A DNA stretch of 6,295 nucleotides from a bacterium 42_11 (GTDB lineage Bacteria > Synergistota > GBS-1): positions 1 to 6,295 of the forward strand of contig LGFB01000080.1 of assembly GCA_001508835.1 (NCBI GenBank), in the 5' to 3' direction. The notes under the pieces are model-generated. The model saw nothing but the letters and a program-made list of their open reading frames with translations, searched no databases and was not told the DNA's origin. A program made the translations under genes and the position numbers. Each line of letters opens with the position of its first letter. The first letter of the stretch is position 1. Below, piece after piece: positions 1 through 6,136 of the stretch.

Positions 1-1
1 C

Positions 2-229
2 TGTTTGAAAGAAGATGTCTTGTGGAGTAGTTTAATTTCCCTTGCGGAAAAGCTTATAGAAAGGCTCTCCCTTCCGTTTTCCCTTGAGGATGTGGCTAAA
101 AGGAGAGGGTTCTTAAAGAAGGGAGGGGAGCTTGATCTTGAGAAAGCCGCTTCAAGCTTACTTAGAGATTTTAGAGAAGGAAGGCTTGGAAGATGGACGC
201 TTGAGTTCCCTCCTTGTAGCGGGAGTTGA
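2..229 (+). CDS. rbgA: Ribosome biogenesis GTPase RbgA/YlqF, C-terminal fragment (5' end outside window)
   Basis: This is the last 75 codons of a gene that begins upstream of the window. The visible part is the helical C-terminal domain that follows the circularly permuted GTPase domain in RbgA/YlqF, a family that helps mature the 50S ribosomal subunit. The frame is open from base 2. Near the end it reads DFREGRLGRWTLE, which matches the usual RbgA ending, where a 'DF+xGkLGr+tLE' pattern closes the protein. The GTP-binding motifs are not visible because they lie upstream. The identity is supported by rnhB following directly, since rbgA-rnhB is a common pair in Firmicutes and relatives. The stop is TGA at 227-229, and the last 98 bases overlap the start of rnhB. 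The internal TTG at base 5 is not a real start. A related YjeQ- or Era-type GTPase is unlikely given this ending and neighbour. Confidence 0.82.
   Translation, partial: CLKEDVLWSSLISLAEKLIERLSLPFSLEDVAKRRGFLKKGGELDLEKAASSLLRDFREGRLGRWTLEFPPCSGS
122..128 (+). promoter_or_regulatory. Ribosome binding site for rnhB inside rbgA
   Basis: GGAGGGG lies within the rbgA coding sequence, 3 bases before TTG 132 and 9 before TTG 138. It is the best Shine-Dalgarno match near any possible rnhB start and supports a start deep inside rbgA over the later TTG at 201. Confidence 0.55.
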
Positions 230-761
230 TGAAGCGGGAAGGGGACCTTTGGCAGGTCCAGTAGTTGCGGCTGCTGTTATACTCCCTCCTGAGTATTTTG
301 ATGAGAATATTAGAGATTGTAAGAAGCTTTCCCCCTGTAGGAGGGAGGAGCTTTTCCTTCTGCTGAGGGAGAAGGCATTGTGCTGGTCCGTAGGTATCGT
401 TTCTTCCCAAGAAATTGATAAGATGAATATTCTTTCAGCCTCTCTTGAGGCGATGAGAAGAGCGATTCTAAAGCTCAGACTGAAGCCCGATGTGATTCTC
501 GTTGACGGTATCCACAAGATTCCCTTCATAGACATTCCTCAGAAGGTGATACCTAAGGGGGATGAGGTCTGTTTTGCTATATCTGCGGCCTCTATTATTG
601 CCAAGGTGATCAGGGATAGAATAATGTGCGCTATGGACAAGCTTTATCCGGAGTATGGCTTTTCCAAGCATAAAGGTTATCCTACGAGGGAGCACAAGCT
701 TGCCCTTTTACGTTACGGTCCTTCGCCCATCCACAGGAGGAGCTTTAAGGGAGTGTCTTAA
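132..761 (+). CDS. rnhB: Ribonuclease HII
   Basis: RNase HII cuts the RNA strand of RNA/DNA hybrids and starts removal of single ribonucleotides misincorporated into DNA; it acts in the cytoplasm. The 209-residue protein has all the family landmarks. DEAGRGP carries catalytic Asp33 and Glu34 and the GRG loop (36-38) that reads the ribonucleotide. LVDG carries Asp125, and KGD carries Asp144, completing the DEDD metal site. SAASIIAKVIRDR follows at 151-163, and HKGY holds Tyr183, which stacks at the cleavage junction. The usual DSKKLS motif is DCKKLS here (Cys63), which should be tolerated. Length is normal. The TTG start at 132 is preceded by GGAGGGG at 122-128 and gives the usual short N-terminal helix; TTG at 138 is an equally good alternative, and TTG at 201 would reduce the overlap with rbgA to 29 bases. 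The C-terminal SFKGVS lies right after the PIHRRSF motif, so there is no extension. Confidence 0.96.
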   Translation: MILRKPLQAYLEILEKEGLEDGRLSSLLVAGVDEAGRGPLAGPVVAAAVILPPEYFDENIRDCKKLSPCRREELFLLLREKALCWSVGIVSSQEIDKMNILSASLEAMRRAILKLRLKPDVILVDGIHKIPFIDIPQKVIPKGDEVCFAISAASIIAKVIRDRIMCAMDKLYPEYGFSKHKGYPTREHKLALLRYGPSPIHRRSFKGVS

Positions 762-763
762 GG

Positions 764-1843
764 TTGAGTTATATAAGACTCAGTGGTTCAAGTGATGTTT
801 TAAACAGGCTTGCTCCTCTTAAGGGTAGAGTTATAGAGGGTAGGGTTGTGGGAAGGGCAGGAGATCTCTCCTTGCTTGAGATAGGAGATCTTATCTTTAC
901 CGCTGAGAGCAAAGTTCCGCTAAAGGTGGGAGCTAAGGTTTCGTTGTGGATCAAGGGGATTCTTGGTGATAAGCTTCATCTTCAGCTTCTTTCCGAGGAA
1001 GAAGTGGATGAAGGTTTTCTCAGGCTAAATCTGAAGGATACGCCCGAAAACCGTCTTGCTTACAGGTTTTTAAAGGGATTGGGATTGAACTTTGGCAGGG
1101 AAGAGGTAGAGCTTTTAGGAGAGCTTATTTTAAGGAGTAAAGACCTTTCCTTCTTGCTCGAAAGCTTGAGAGCTCTTCACTTAAGGCTTGGATTATCAAA
1201 TGCTTTCCTTAAGCTCCTGCTTCAGCTTGGAGACACCTTCTTTTTGAAGGAGCTCATTTTAAAGCTTCTTCTTTATGGAGATGAGGAAGTAAGAGGAGCT
1301 CTTAAAAGGATAATTCCAAAAGGTGATAGCATATCGGCGGAGTCTATAAGAACCTTTCTTTTAGAAAGCGGAATTGTGAGATTTGGAAAGCTGGCTAACC
1401 TTTTGCTTGAGGGGAAAGATGTTAACGGGGCAAAGCTTTTAGCTTGGCTTCTTCTTCCAAGGCTTTTAAGTCTTTCTCCTAAAGAAGAGGAGTGGCTGGT
1501 ATATCTGTGGTTTCCTGTTTTATGGGAAGAAAACGATATCCTTATTTCCACCTTGAAGAAGCACAAGGGTAGTAGGGGGAAGGAGGAAGATGAGGAAAGA
1601 TATGAACTTCTTCTTGAGCTTAAAAGCCTTGGAAAGATAAGGGTTTTATTTTATATCTTTAAAGAGAGGCTTTGGATAACTTTCGAGGCTGAGGACGAAA
1701 AGACGCTCGCAATGATAAAAAGATACCTCCATGAGCTTTCTTCTTCTTTGGAGGGCCAGGGATATAGGATAGGAGGGATTTTTTCACGGTCAATGGTTAT
1801 CGATAGACCCTTCGAGGGGGAGGCCGTAGATATAAAGATATGA
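764..1843 (+). CDS. YlqG-like protein with FliK-like (Flg_hook) C-terminal domain
   Basis: A 359-residue soluble protein of unknown role. Residues about 18-78 look like a small beta-barrel: alternating beta strands with the pattern GRVIEGRVV...LLEIGDLIFTA...LKVGAKVSLWI, as often found before FliK-type domains. Residues about 90-235 are leucine-rich helices. Residues about 245-345 match the general pattern of the FliK C-terminal domain: W-x-V-x-L-x-F-P near 244-251, then a charged linker, then LELKSLGKIRVLFYI, LWITFEAE, a helix, and a closing GYRIGGI. In flagella, FliK measures hook length and contacts the tail of FlhB. The next gene encodes an FlhB tail, and the same order (rnhB-ylqG-ylqH) occurs in Bacillus subtilis. 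No signal peptide or membrane segment is visible. The TTG start lies 2 bases after rnhB, with GGGAG at 749-753. The FliK relation is remote and comes from pattern reading only. Confidence 0.7.
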   Translation: MSYIRLSGSSDVLNRLAPLKGRVIEGRVVGRAGDLSLLEIGDLIFTAESKVPLKVGAKVSLWIKGILGDKLHLQLLSEEEVDEGFLRLNLKDTPENRLAYRFLKGLGLNFGREEVELLGELILRSKDLSFLLESLRALHLRLGLSNAFLKLLLQLGDTFFLKELILKLLLYGDEEVRGALKRIIPKGDSISAESIRTFLLESGIVRFGKLANLLLEGKDVNGAKLLAWLLLPRLLSLSPKEEEWLVYLWFPVLWEENDILISTLKKHKGSRGKEEDEERYELLLELKSLGKIRVLFYIFKERLWITFEAEDEKTLAMIKRYLHELSSSLEGQGYRIGGIFSRSMVIDRPFEGEAVDIKI

Positions 1844-2115
1844 GGGAAGAGGAAAAGAGGAGAAAGGCTGCTGCCTTAAAGTATAATGAAGAGGAGGATA
1901 GAGCTCCAAAGGTTGTCGCCTCGGGCAGAGGCAGGATAGCCGAAAAGATAGTGGAAATAGCTAAGGAATATAATATACCTATATACGAAGACCCAGACCT
2001 TGTTGAGCTTTTGTTAAAAGTGGATATAGGAGAGGAAATCCCTCCCGAGCTTTATAAGGCAGTGGCTGAGGTTTTAGCCTTTATATATAAGTTGAGGGAG
2101 GTAGCTAAGGGTTGA
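1840..2115 (+). CDS. Stand-alone FlhB C-terminal-domain protein (YlqH-like; EscU/YscU/HrcU family)
   Basis: A 91-residue protein equivalent to the cytoplasmic tail of FlhB/YscU, the export-apparatus switch protein, with none of the four membrane helices. From residue 11, AALKYNEEEDRAPKVVASGRG aligns with the stretch that follows the autocleavage site in FlhB. AKEYNIPIYEDPDLVELL (41-58) and GEEIPPELYKAVAEVLAFIY (64-83) are the family's most conserved blocks. The NPTH motif where FlhB cleaves itself is absent: charged residues 2-9 (REEEKRRK) stand where it should be. This is therefore not a broken flhB but the separate YlqH-type family, whose role is unknown. It starts with ATG inside an ATGA overlap with the FliK-like gene, and its stop overlaps the next start as TTGA, so all three genes are translationally coupled. 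The purine-rich GGGGAGG at 1817-1823 is distant from the start, which suggests reinitiation. Confidence 0.86.
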   Translation: MREEEKRRKAAALKYNEEEDRAPKVVASGRGRIAEKIVEIAKEYNIPIYEDPDLVELLLKVDIGEEIPPELYKAVAEVLAFIYKLREVAKG

Positions 2116-3209
2116 GATGTTTGCCTGTTACAAAGCTTGAGGAAGGAATGGTTGTAGGGAAAACGATTTACACATCTGACGGTAGGCCTCTTTTACGAAG
2201 AGGAATAGTTCTTGAAAAGAGGCATATAGATAGGCTTAAGAGATTAGGGGTTCCAGTAATTTATATCGAAGAGGAGCCGTTAAGGGGAATAGATGCTGAA
2301 GACATCATAATGGACAAGGTCAGGATGAATGCCGTTCAGGAAGCCCGTAGGTTGATGCTGAAAATTAGAAGGGAACTGAGGTTTTATAATAAAAAGATTT
2401 TCGATATAGATTTGAGCGAGGATATAGAAAGAGTCAGAAAAGTCGTAGACTCTCTTATGAAGGAAGTTTTCAGGACGAGAGAGGCTCTTTATAGCTTCAT
2501 TGATGTGAGAGGCATAGAGGACTTTATATACGGACACATGGTTAATGTAACGGTTTTGGGCATGATGACCGGTTTGTCTTTAGGATATAAAGCGGATAAA
2601 CTTTTCCTATTGGGGGTGGGTCTTTTCCTTCATGATATAGGTAAGGCTCTCTTAGATGATACTGTTTTGGCTTATCAGAAGGTATTTGAAGAGGAGAAAA
2701 ACCCCCTTATAATAGAGCACACAATTACGGGTTATCAGATAGTTAAAAGTATCCCTGATGTTTCGCTACTTTCAGCTCATGTGGCTTATCAGCATCACGA
2801 AAGGGTTGATGGCAGTGGCTATCCCCGAGGCCTTTCTGGTTCGGATATTCATGACTTTGCTAAGATAGCGAGTGTGGTTAATGTTTACGATATCTTGGTC
2901 TCTGGGGCTCCCTTTCATCCAAGGGTGAAGCCCAACGAGGCTGTTGAGATAGTGAAGAGGAATGTGGGAAGCATGTTTGATAAAGAGGTGGTCGAAGCGT
3001 TTTTGAAGAACGTTGCCCTATATCCCGTTGGGAGCATGGTTAGGCTTTCTACAGGGGAGATAGCCGTCGTTTCTCAAACCAGAAAAGGGTTCCCCGATGC
3101 CCCTGTGGTTAGGATAATCAGGGATAAGGATGGTAGGTCTCTTGAACTTCCCGTTGAGATAGACCTTTCGGTTAATAGGGATATAAGGGTGGAGGAAATT
3201 ATAGAGTGA
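2112..3209 (+). CDS. HD-GYP domain protein (putative cyclic-di-GMP phosphodiesterase) with an altered metal ligand
   Basis: A 365-residue soluble protein. Residues 1-55 form the short N-terminal domain often found before HD-GYP modules (LEEGMVVGKTIY, then a strand and helix ending in VPVIYIEEE). A helical linker follows at 60-135. The HD-GYP domain covers about 136-300: His142, HDIGK with His174-Asp175, His203, HHE at 228-230, and DGSGYP at 233-238. HD-GYP proteins hydrolyse cyclic di-GMP using two or three metal ions. The segment normally read as VADVYDAL is VVNVYDIL here, so Asn257 stands where a metal-binding Asp is expected; the residue four before His142 is Phe, so the extra Glu ligand of trinuclear forms is also missing. 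Residues about 303-365 form a beta-rich C-terminal extension. No receiver, PAS or membrane segment is visible, so its input signal is unknown. TTG start, with GGGAGG at 2096-2101, overlaps the upstream stop. Activity may be reduced or different. Confidence 0.9.
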   Translation: MRCLPVTKLEEGMVVGKTIYTSDGRPLLRRGIVLEKRHIDRLKRLGVPVIYIEEEPLRGIDAEDIIMDKVRMNAVQEARRLMLKIRRELRFYNKKIFDIDLSEDIERVRKVVDSLMKEVFRTREALYSFIDVRGIEDFIYGHMVNVTVLGMMTGLSLGYKADKLFLLGVGLFLHDIGKALLDDTVLAYQKVFEEEKNPLIIEHTITGYQIVKSIPDVSLLSAHVAYQHHERVDGSGYPRGLSGSDIHDFAKIASVVNVYDILVSGAPFHPRVKPNEAVEIVKRNVGSMFDKEVVEAFLKNVALYPVGSMVRLSTGEIAVVSQTRKGFPDAPVVRIIRDKDGRSLELPVEIDLSVNRDIRVEEIIE

Positions 3210-3550
3210 GAGCCTTGGGAAGGGATGGAGAGGAAAGGGCGGTTCAATATCTTAAGAAAAGGGGATATCAGATTTTAGAGAGAAATTATTTTACCCGATA
3301 CGGTGAAATCGATATAGTTGCGAAGAAAAAAGGAGTTATCGTTTTCGTCGAGGTGAAAAGTAATCGATCTTGGAATGCAGAGTATAGCTTTACCCCTTAT
3401 AAGGCCAAGAGAGTTTATAAGGCTGCAATGATTTACCTCTCTTCCAAGAATCTGTGTGAATCCCCATATAGATTTGACCTGATTGCAATAAATGGTGAAG
3501 ATATCGTTCATTATGAGAACATTTTGGAGGAAGGTGGGGTTATTGGTTAG
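3206..3550 (+). CDS. yraN: YraN family protein (UPF0102), predicted PD-(D/E)XK nuclease fold
   Basis: A 114-residue protein of the UPF0102/YraN family. The opening LGRDGEERAVQYLKKRGYQIL matches the family's first helix, and RNYFTRYGEIDIVA holds Glu34 and Asp36. VFVEVKSN holds Glu49 and Lys51, giving the GEID...EVK arrangement of PD-(D/E)XK nucleases. RFDLIAI at 93-99 is the usual closing strand. The role is not settled; the family is thought to act on DNA and is often found next to comM and dprA, as here. Length is normal for the family (about 110-125). The GTG start overlaps the HD-GYP stop as GTGA and has GGAGG at 3191-3195, ten bases upstream. The family's usual NY+ is NYF here, and no key acidic residue is missing. 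The stop at 3548-3550 lies inside the start region of comM. Confidence 0.93.
   Translation: MRALGRDGEERAVQYLKKRGYQILERNYFTRYGEIDIVAKKKGVIVFVEVKSNRSWNAEYSFTPYKAKRVYKAAMIYLSSKNLCESPYRFDLIAINGEDIVHYENILEEGGVIG
3526..3534 (+). promoter_or_regulatory. Ribosome binding region for comM inside yraN
   Basis: GGAGGAAGG lies in the last codons of yraN. It is 8 bases before TTG 3543, measured from its right end, and supports that start over the ATG at 3492, which would add 17 residues with no counterpart in the ComM family. Confidence 0.55.
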
Positions 3551-5075
3551 CTTTTGTTGGACGGTGGCCTTTGAAGGTCTCGAACCTGTTCCTGTGAGGG
3601 TTGAAGTGGATATATCTAAGGGGTTGCCTTCTTTTAACCTTGTGGGATTACCCGACACGGTAGTTAAGGAATCTAAGGAGAGGGTAAGATCGGCACTAAA
3701 AAACAACGGTTTTACCTTCCCCTCAAATAGGGTGGTAGTTAACCTTGTACCGGCAGACCTTAAGAAGGAAGGAAGTCATTTCGACTTTCCGATAGCCTTG
3801 GCCTTGCTTTCCGCTTTGGGGGAGCTTCCGAATCTTTCCGATTGGCTAATATTTGGAGAGCTCTCTCTTAATGGGGAGCTCGAGCGAACCAAAGGAGCGA
3901 TTTTAGCGGCCTCTTTGGCAAAGGATAGGGGCTTAAGGTTCCTTTTCCCTTCGAAAAACCTTCTTGAAGTTTCCCCCGTTGCGAGCGGTTTATCCGCCTA
4001 CGCTGTTGGTAATCTCTCTCAGGCCTTTGCTTTTCTTAAGGGGATGTTAAATCTTGAAACCGTGAAGCCTTCATTCCTTGAGCCGTTACCCTTTGAATCG
4101 GAGTTTGATATGTCCGATGTGAAGGGGCAGGCCTTTGCTAAAAGAGCTTTGGAGATAGGAGCATCGGGCTGGCATAATATTATAATGATAGGGCCTCCCG
4201 GCAGCGGGAAGACGATGCTTTCTAAAATTTTGGCCTCCCTTCTTCCTCCCATGTCTGAGGAGGAAGTGGTTGAGGTCTCAAAGATATACAGCCTATCTGG
4301 CCATCTCGGTGATGGCTTGATACTTCAAAGGCCCTTTAGGTCTCCACATCATACCATAAGCGAGGTTGGTCTGTGTGGTGGGGGTGGAAGTCCACGCCCT
4401 GGAGAAATAACCTTGGCTCACAGAGGGGTTTTGTTTTTGGATGAGCTCCCCGAGTTTTCAAGAAGGTCCTTGGAGATATTGAGACAGCCCTTGGAAGAGG
4501 GAAGGGTAAGCTTGTCAAGGGCAGGATACTCAGTTAATTTACCCGCTCGCTTTCTTTTAATCTGTGCAATGAACCCATGTCCTTGTGGCTTTCTGGGAGA
4601 CCCTGAAAGGGAGTGCAAATGCACTCCGATGGCAATTAGAAGGTATTTTTCTAAGCTTTCTGGTCCCTTGATAGATAGGATAGATTTACATGTTGAGGTG
4701 CCGAGGCTGAAGCCTAACGAGCTTGTATCCGATGCTTCTTCTTCCAAGTTAGAGACAAATGAGGATGTAAGAAGGAGGGTTTCTAAGGCGTGGGAGATAC
4801 AGAAACAAAGATTTTCCTCTCCCTTTAAATTTAACTCAATGATGACCCCTCAGGAGATAAAGAAGTTTTGCTTTTTGGGTAAGGAAGAAAGAGGTTTTTT
4901 GAGAAAGGCTATAAGTGACCTGGGTTTAACGGCAAGGGCCTATTCAAAGGTTTTGAAAGTTGCGCGAACGATAGCTGATTTACAAGACAGCTCTGAAATT
5001 AAAGTTGAGCATCTTGCCGAGGCTTTGTCCTTTAGACTCTTGGATAGAGAGGAGACGCCATGGACGACCGTTTAG
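3543..5075 (+). CDS. comM: ComM / YifB family Mg-chelatase-like AAA+ ATPase
   Basis: ComM is a hexameric AAA+ helicase that drives branch migration when incoming DNA is integrated during natural transformation. Positions here count from the TTG at 3543 (510 residues, normal for the family). Residues 1-165 are the N-terminal ChlI domain with a Lon-protease-like fold, carrying VEVDISKGLPSFNLVGLPD and KESKERVRSALKNNG. The AAA+ core has Walker A GPPGSGKT (217-224), the PFRSPHHTIS loop, and Walker B VLFLDE with Asp300-Glu301. MNPCPCG and CKC place Cys346, 348, 358 and 360 as a likely zinc site. GPLIDRIDLHVEVPR follows, and the helical C-terminal Mg-chelatase domain ends with LTARAYSKVLKVARTIADL. 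The frame is also open to ATG at 3492, but only the TTG gives the family's N-terminus (MVSFCWTVAFEGLE against the usual M-L-x-x-V-x-S-x-x-L-x-G-I-E). It overlaps yraN by 8 bases and dprA by 16. Confidence 0.95.
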   Translation: MVSFCWTVAFEGLEPVPVRVEVDISKGLPSFNLVGLPDTVVKESKERVRSALKNNGFTFPSNRVVVNLVPADLKKEGSHFDFPIALALLSALGELPNLSDWLIFGELSLNGELERTKGAILAASLAKDRGLRFLFPSKNLLEVSPVASGLSAYAVGNLSQAFAFLKGMLNLETVKPSFLEPLPFESEFDMSDVKGQAFAKRALEIGASGWHNIIMIGPPGSGKTMLSKILASLLPPMSEEEVVEVSKIYSLSGHLGDGLILQRPFRSPHHTISEVGLCGGGGSPRPGEITLAHRGVLFLDELPEFSRRSLEILRQPLEEGRVSLSRAGYSVNLPARFLLICAMNPCPCGFLGDPERECKCTPMAIRRYFSKLSGPLIDRIDLHVEVPRLKPNELVSDASSSKLETNEDVRRRVSKAWEIQKQRFSSPFKFNSMMTPQEIKKFCFLGKEERGFLRKAISDLGLTARAYSKVLKVARTIADLQDSSEIKVEHLAEALSFRLLDREETPWTTV

Positions 5076-6136
5076 CCCTGTTGGGTCTTAATATGGTAGA
5101 TGGCTTGGGTCCCGCTAAGCTCTCTTCGTTAATTTCCTTTTTTGGTTCACCCTTACTTGCTTGGGAAGCCTCCATGAAAGAACTACTTCAGGTTCCTGGC
5201 ATAGGGGAGAAGACGGCAGGGGCTCTGAGGGAGATTAAAAGGAAAGGCCTTCTTGATAGAGAAGTGGAGCTTATGGATAGGGAAGGGATAACTTTTTTAA
5301 CCCTCCTTGATGAAGGCTATCCTTCCCTTCTTAGGGAGATAAGGTGGCCACCTTTTGTGCTTTATTTAAAGGGATTTTTGAAGGAAGGTATAAAAAACAT
5401 CGCCATAGTTGGAACGAGAAGGCCTTCCCTTTACGGTAGGAAGGTTGCAAGGGAGCTTGGTAGAGATTTTGCCCTTTCGGGCCTTTGTGTAGTAAGCGGC
5501 CTTGCTCGGGGAATAGATTCGGAGGCTCACAGAGGAGCTTTAGAAGGAAACGGCATAACTTATGCTGTTTTGGGTTCGGGACTTCTTAGGTTGTATCCAC
5601 CCGAGTTTAAGGGATTGGCTGAAGAGATAGCCTCTAACGGAGCCTTATTAAGCGAGTATTCCCTTCTTACCCCTCCTATGGCACAGAATTTTCCTCGTAG
5701 AAATAGAATTATAAGTGGCCTGTCAGATGGTGTTATCGTTGTTGAGGCTCCTTTAAAGAGTGGTGCTATGATAACGGCTTCTTATGCTTTAGATCAGGGT
5801 AGAGATGTTTTCGCTGTTCCTGGAAATATATATTCACCGAAAAGTGTGGGCCCGAATATACTTATTCAACAGGGAGCAAAGCCCGTTTTAAAATCGAGCG
5901 ATGTTCTTGAGGAATACGGGATTGAAGTGAGCTTTATTGAAGGAGATTCTAAAAATTCGGATATTTCTGAGGAAGAGAAAAGAATTCTCGATAAATTGCC
6001 TATTGGAGAGGCTTTTTTCATCGATAATTTATTTTTTGATGATGTCAATTGCGAGAAATTTGCTATAATAACTATGCTTGAGATAAAAGGATACTTAAAG
6101 AGAATCGAGGGGAACAAGATTGTTCGGCAAAGGTAA
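5060..6136 (+). CDS. dprA: DNA processing protein DprA (Smf)
   Basis: DprA binds incoming single-stranded DNA in the cytoplasm and loads RecA onto it during transformation. The 358-residue protein has the full three-part layout. Residues about 9-56 are a helix-hairpin-helix region (VPGIGEKTAGAL). About 65-290 is the Rossmann-like DprA core, with IAIVGTRRPS at 115-123, SGLARGIDSEAH (146-157), AVLGSG, NFPRRNRIISGLSDGVIVVEA and SGAMITASYALDQGRDVFAVPG. The last 55 or so residues form the winged-helix domain (EEEKRILDKL...MLEIKGYLKRIEG). All core motifs are intact, so the gene looks functional. ATG at 5060 follows GAGAGGAG at 5047-5054 and overlaps the comM stop by 16 bases, implying coupled translation. 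Many bacteria that do not transform also keep dprA, so this and comM suggest but do not prove competence; no comEA or comEC gene is in the window. Confidence 0.97.
   Translation: MDDRLALLGLNMVDGLGPAKLSSLISFFGSPLLAWEASMKELLQVPGIGEKTAGALREIKRKGLLDREVELMDREGITFLTLLDEGYPSLLREIRWPPFVLYLKGFLKEGIKNIAIVGTRRPSLYGRKVARELGRDFALSGLCVVSGLARGIDSEAHRGALEGNGITYAVLGSGLLRLYPPEFKGLAEEIASNGALLSEYSLLTPPMAQNFPRRNRIISGLSDGVIVVEAPLKSGAMITASYALDQGRDVFAVPGNIYSPKSVGPNILIQQGAKPVLKSSDVLEEYGIEVSFIEGDSKNSDISEEEKRILDKLPIGEAFFIDNLFFDDVNCEKFAIITMLEIKGYLKRIEGNKIVRQR

Noticed and set aside
158..535. 125-codon open frame on the minus strand inside rnhB
   Set aside because: It lies wholly antisense to the well-conserved rnhB, has no recognisable domain and looks like a low-complexity shadow of the plus-strand codons.
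1969..1974. TATAAT -10-like hexamer inside the ylqH-like gene (another at 1882-1887)
   Set aside because: Neither has a convincing -35 box about 17 bases upstream, and AT-rich codons for Tyr-Asn explain both.
1840..2115. Truncated or degraded flhB pseudogene
   Set aside because: The frame is intact, tightly overlapping with both neighbours, and matches the separate YlqH-type family, which naturally lacks the membrane part.
3492..3542. N-terminal extension of ComM from ATG 3492
   Set aside because: The 17 extra residues overlap yraN by 59 bases and have no counterpart in ComM proteins, whose N-terminus aligns with the TTG at 3543.
3275..3706. 143-codon open frame on the minus strand across the yraN/comM junction
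   Set aside because: It is antisense to two conserved genes with intact motifs, is Ser/Thr-rich as expected for a reverse shadow, and matches no family I know.
4563..4622. Cysteine cluster CxC...CxC in comM considered as a separate zinc-finger fusion or inserted domain
   Set aside because: This cluster is a normal feature of the ComM/YifB family at this position, between Walker B and the C-terminal domain.
4418..4747. 109-codon minus-strand frame opposite the comM Walker B and Cys region
   Set aside because: It is antisense to the most conserved part of comM, and its composition is explained by that gene.
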